A stretch of DNA of 7,533 nucleotides from a bacterium (GTDB lineage: Bacteria > Bdellovibrionota_C > UBA2361 > SZUA-149), in the NCBI GenBank assembly GCA_003230795.1, contig QIGM01000013.1:1-7533 (forward strand), written 5' to 3'. Below, piece by piece: positions 6,460 to 7,533 of this stretch. A program made the translations under genes and the position numbers. Numbering within the stretch: position 1 is the first letter of the stretch; each line of letters opens with the position of its first letter. A model generated the notes under the pieces. That model saw only the letters and a program-made list of their open reading frames with translations, searched no databases and was not told where the DNA came from.

Positions 6460-7533
6460 TCAGACTATCTTATGCTCCCAGAGTGATGTTAAGAATTCCT
6501 TTATCGGCATGACTTCAATGCCCTTGATAGTCTTCCTTCTTTGTATGTGCGAAACAAGTATATATCTTTCAAGTAAACCTTCTTCTTTAAGGGCAAGTAG
6601 CCCTTTTATTAGTTTTTCAGAAAAAACCTTTTGGCTTTTTAGCTCAACAGCTATTTTCTCTCCTATAATAAAATCAACTTCAAATCCCGACTTTGAACGC
6701 CAATAATGCAAGCCTTCTTTGTTGTTATATTCAAGATACGCTTTTATTTCATTATGGACGAATGTTTCAAAAGCTTCTCCATAAGCAGCCGTATTTTCAT
6801 TTAGCTCAGTCCGTTTTTGAATTTGTCTAACCACACCGCAATCAAAAAAGTATACCTTCGAAGTTGATATAGGCTTTCGTTTAACACTCTCTTTCCATGC
6901 CGGTAGATGCGAGGTTATCAAAGTATCTTTTAGAATTTTATAGTACTCAACAACAGTCGATGTTGGAACTTGAGCATCGTTGCCAGTATTAGTGTAGCTG
7001 AGCATTTGAGCATTATTGAGTGCGGCAATTTCCAAGAAGCGGCTAAAAGCTGGTATGTTTCTTACCAATGCTTCTGAAACAATTTCTTCTTTCAAATAGT
7101 TTCCAACATAACTCTTAAGATCACTTCTAGGATCCTTAGAGAAATAAATTGAAGGCAAAAGACCTAGCGTTAAAGCTTTGGTAAGATCAAAATCAGCACC
7201 AAGTTCAAAAGAGGTAAAAGGGAAAAGAAACTTTGATCGTGCACGCCCCCCCAATAGGTTAACTCCTCCACGACGTAACTTTCGAGCACTAGAGCCGGTC
7301 AATAGAAAGTTAATTCCCTTTTCTTCAATAAGGTAGTGAACTTCATCCAGTAGTTCGGGGAGTTTCTGAATTTCGTCAATAATGATTATTTTGTCTCCCT
7401 CCTCTACTTCCTCGCGCAACGTAGCAGGGTTTCGGCTGAGTTCGAGCAGAACATCACTTAGAAGAAGGTTGTATGTTCTACAATCGGAGAGTTGATTGCG
7501 TATGATAGTGCTCTTTCCGGTTTGACGTGGACC
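6460..7533 (-). CDS. AAA_14/DUF4143-type ATPase (5' end cut by the right edge)
   Basis: The minus-strand frame is open from the right edge and gives 357 visible residues, starting in the middle of the P-loop: GPRQTGKST (visible 1-9, Walker A). Walker B follows as IIIIDEIQKLPEL (49-61), then the sensor-like LLTGSSARKL (77-86) and the family-typical GGRARSKFLFPFTSFEL (95-111). The C-terminal half matches DUF4143: YFFDCGVVR (228-236), GEAFETFVHNEI (252-263), then GFEVDFI (283-289) and AVELKSQ (295-301). The D...ExK arrangement (D287, E297, K299) resembles a PD-(D/E)XK nuclease fold. Probably 10-40 N-terminal residues are missing. A TTG at 7419 is not the start, because Walker A lies upstream of it in the same frame. 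Its cellular role is not established for the family. G+C is about 38% in the lines I counted, well below the SNF2 gene, and it is convergent to that gene with a 41-base gap, which suggests separate acquisition. Confidence 0.9.
   Translation of the reverse strand, partial: GPRQTGKSTIIRNQLSDCRTYNLLLSDVLLELSRNPATLREEVEEGDKIIIIDEIQKLPELLDEVHYLIEEKGINFLLTGSSARKLRRGGVNLLGGRARSKFLFPFTSFELGADFDLTKALTLGLLPSIYFSKDPRSDLKSYVGNYLKEEIVSEALVRNIPAFSRFLEIAALNNAQMLSYTNTGNDAQVPTSTVVEYYKILKDTLITSHLPAWKESVKRKPISTSKVYFFDCGVVRQIQKRTELNENTAAYGEAFETFVHNEIKAYLEYNNKEGLHYWRSKSGFEVDFIIGEKIAVELKSQKVFSEKLIKGLLALKEEGLLERYILVSHIQRRKTIKGIEVMPIKEFLTSLWEHKIV

Noticed and set aside
7417..7419. TTG as the start of the AAA_14-type gene
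   Set aside because: The same frame stays open to the window edge and encodes the Walker A motif GPRQTGKST upstream, so the TTG is internal.
3440..7533. SNF2 plus AAA_14 pair as an antiphage system such as DISARM
   Set aside because: No DNA methylase, phospholipase-D-like or DUF1998 partner is present, the two genes are convergent rather than cotranscribed, and their composition differs.

Overview
The window looks like a chromosomal stretch of a Gram-negative-type bacterium that I cannot place further. Most of it is near 45-48% G+C by hand counts of sample lines. It encodes a small exported protein with a typical cleavable signal peptide and a pair of surface-polysaccharide genes. Purine-rich ribosome binding sites are weak or absent in front of most genes. 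No RNA gene, CRISPR array, insertion sequence or phage gene is visible.

Layout from left to right: (1) The start of a HAD-superfamily phosphatase gene on the minus strand runs off the left edge. (2) A short divergent intergenic region carries a modest inverted repeat. (3) A small exported protein of unknown function begins at 196. Its reading frame ends at 519 in a TTT-TGA-TAG context, but a +1 shift there would extend it to 610. (4) A perfect 33-bp palindrome (606-638) lies at the foot of that gene and looks like a bidirectional terminator or a REP-like element. (5) A CDP-glycerol glycerophosphotransferase-family protein (686-1930) is followed by a polytopic Wzx-like polysaccharide flippase (1980-3443). 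Both genes have promoter-like hexamers placed so that transcripts would begin at or next to the ATG. (6) A 992-residue SWIM/SNF2 helicase-like ATPase (3440-6418) overlaps the flippase stop by 4 bases (ATGA). (7) An AAA_14/DUF4143-type ATPase converges on it from the right, runs off the right edge at its Walker A motif, and is clearly more A+T-rich than its neighbours.

The transferase and flippase plausibly work together: one polymerises or decorates a surface glycan or glycerol-phosphate polymer at the cytoplasmic face, and the other moves lipid-linked units across the inner membrane. The SNF2 protein appears to be cotranscribed with the flippase, although no functional link between them is known to me. 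The AAA_14 gene is probably an accessory or horizontally acquired gene.

I do not see a clearly new multi-gene system. The most unusual local signals are the candidate +1 frameshift in the small exported protein, the perfect palindrome at its end, and the two leaderless-looking starts.
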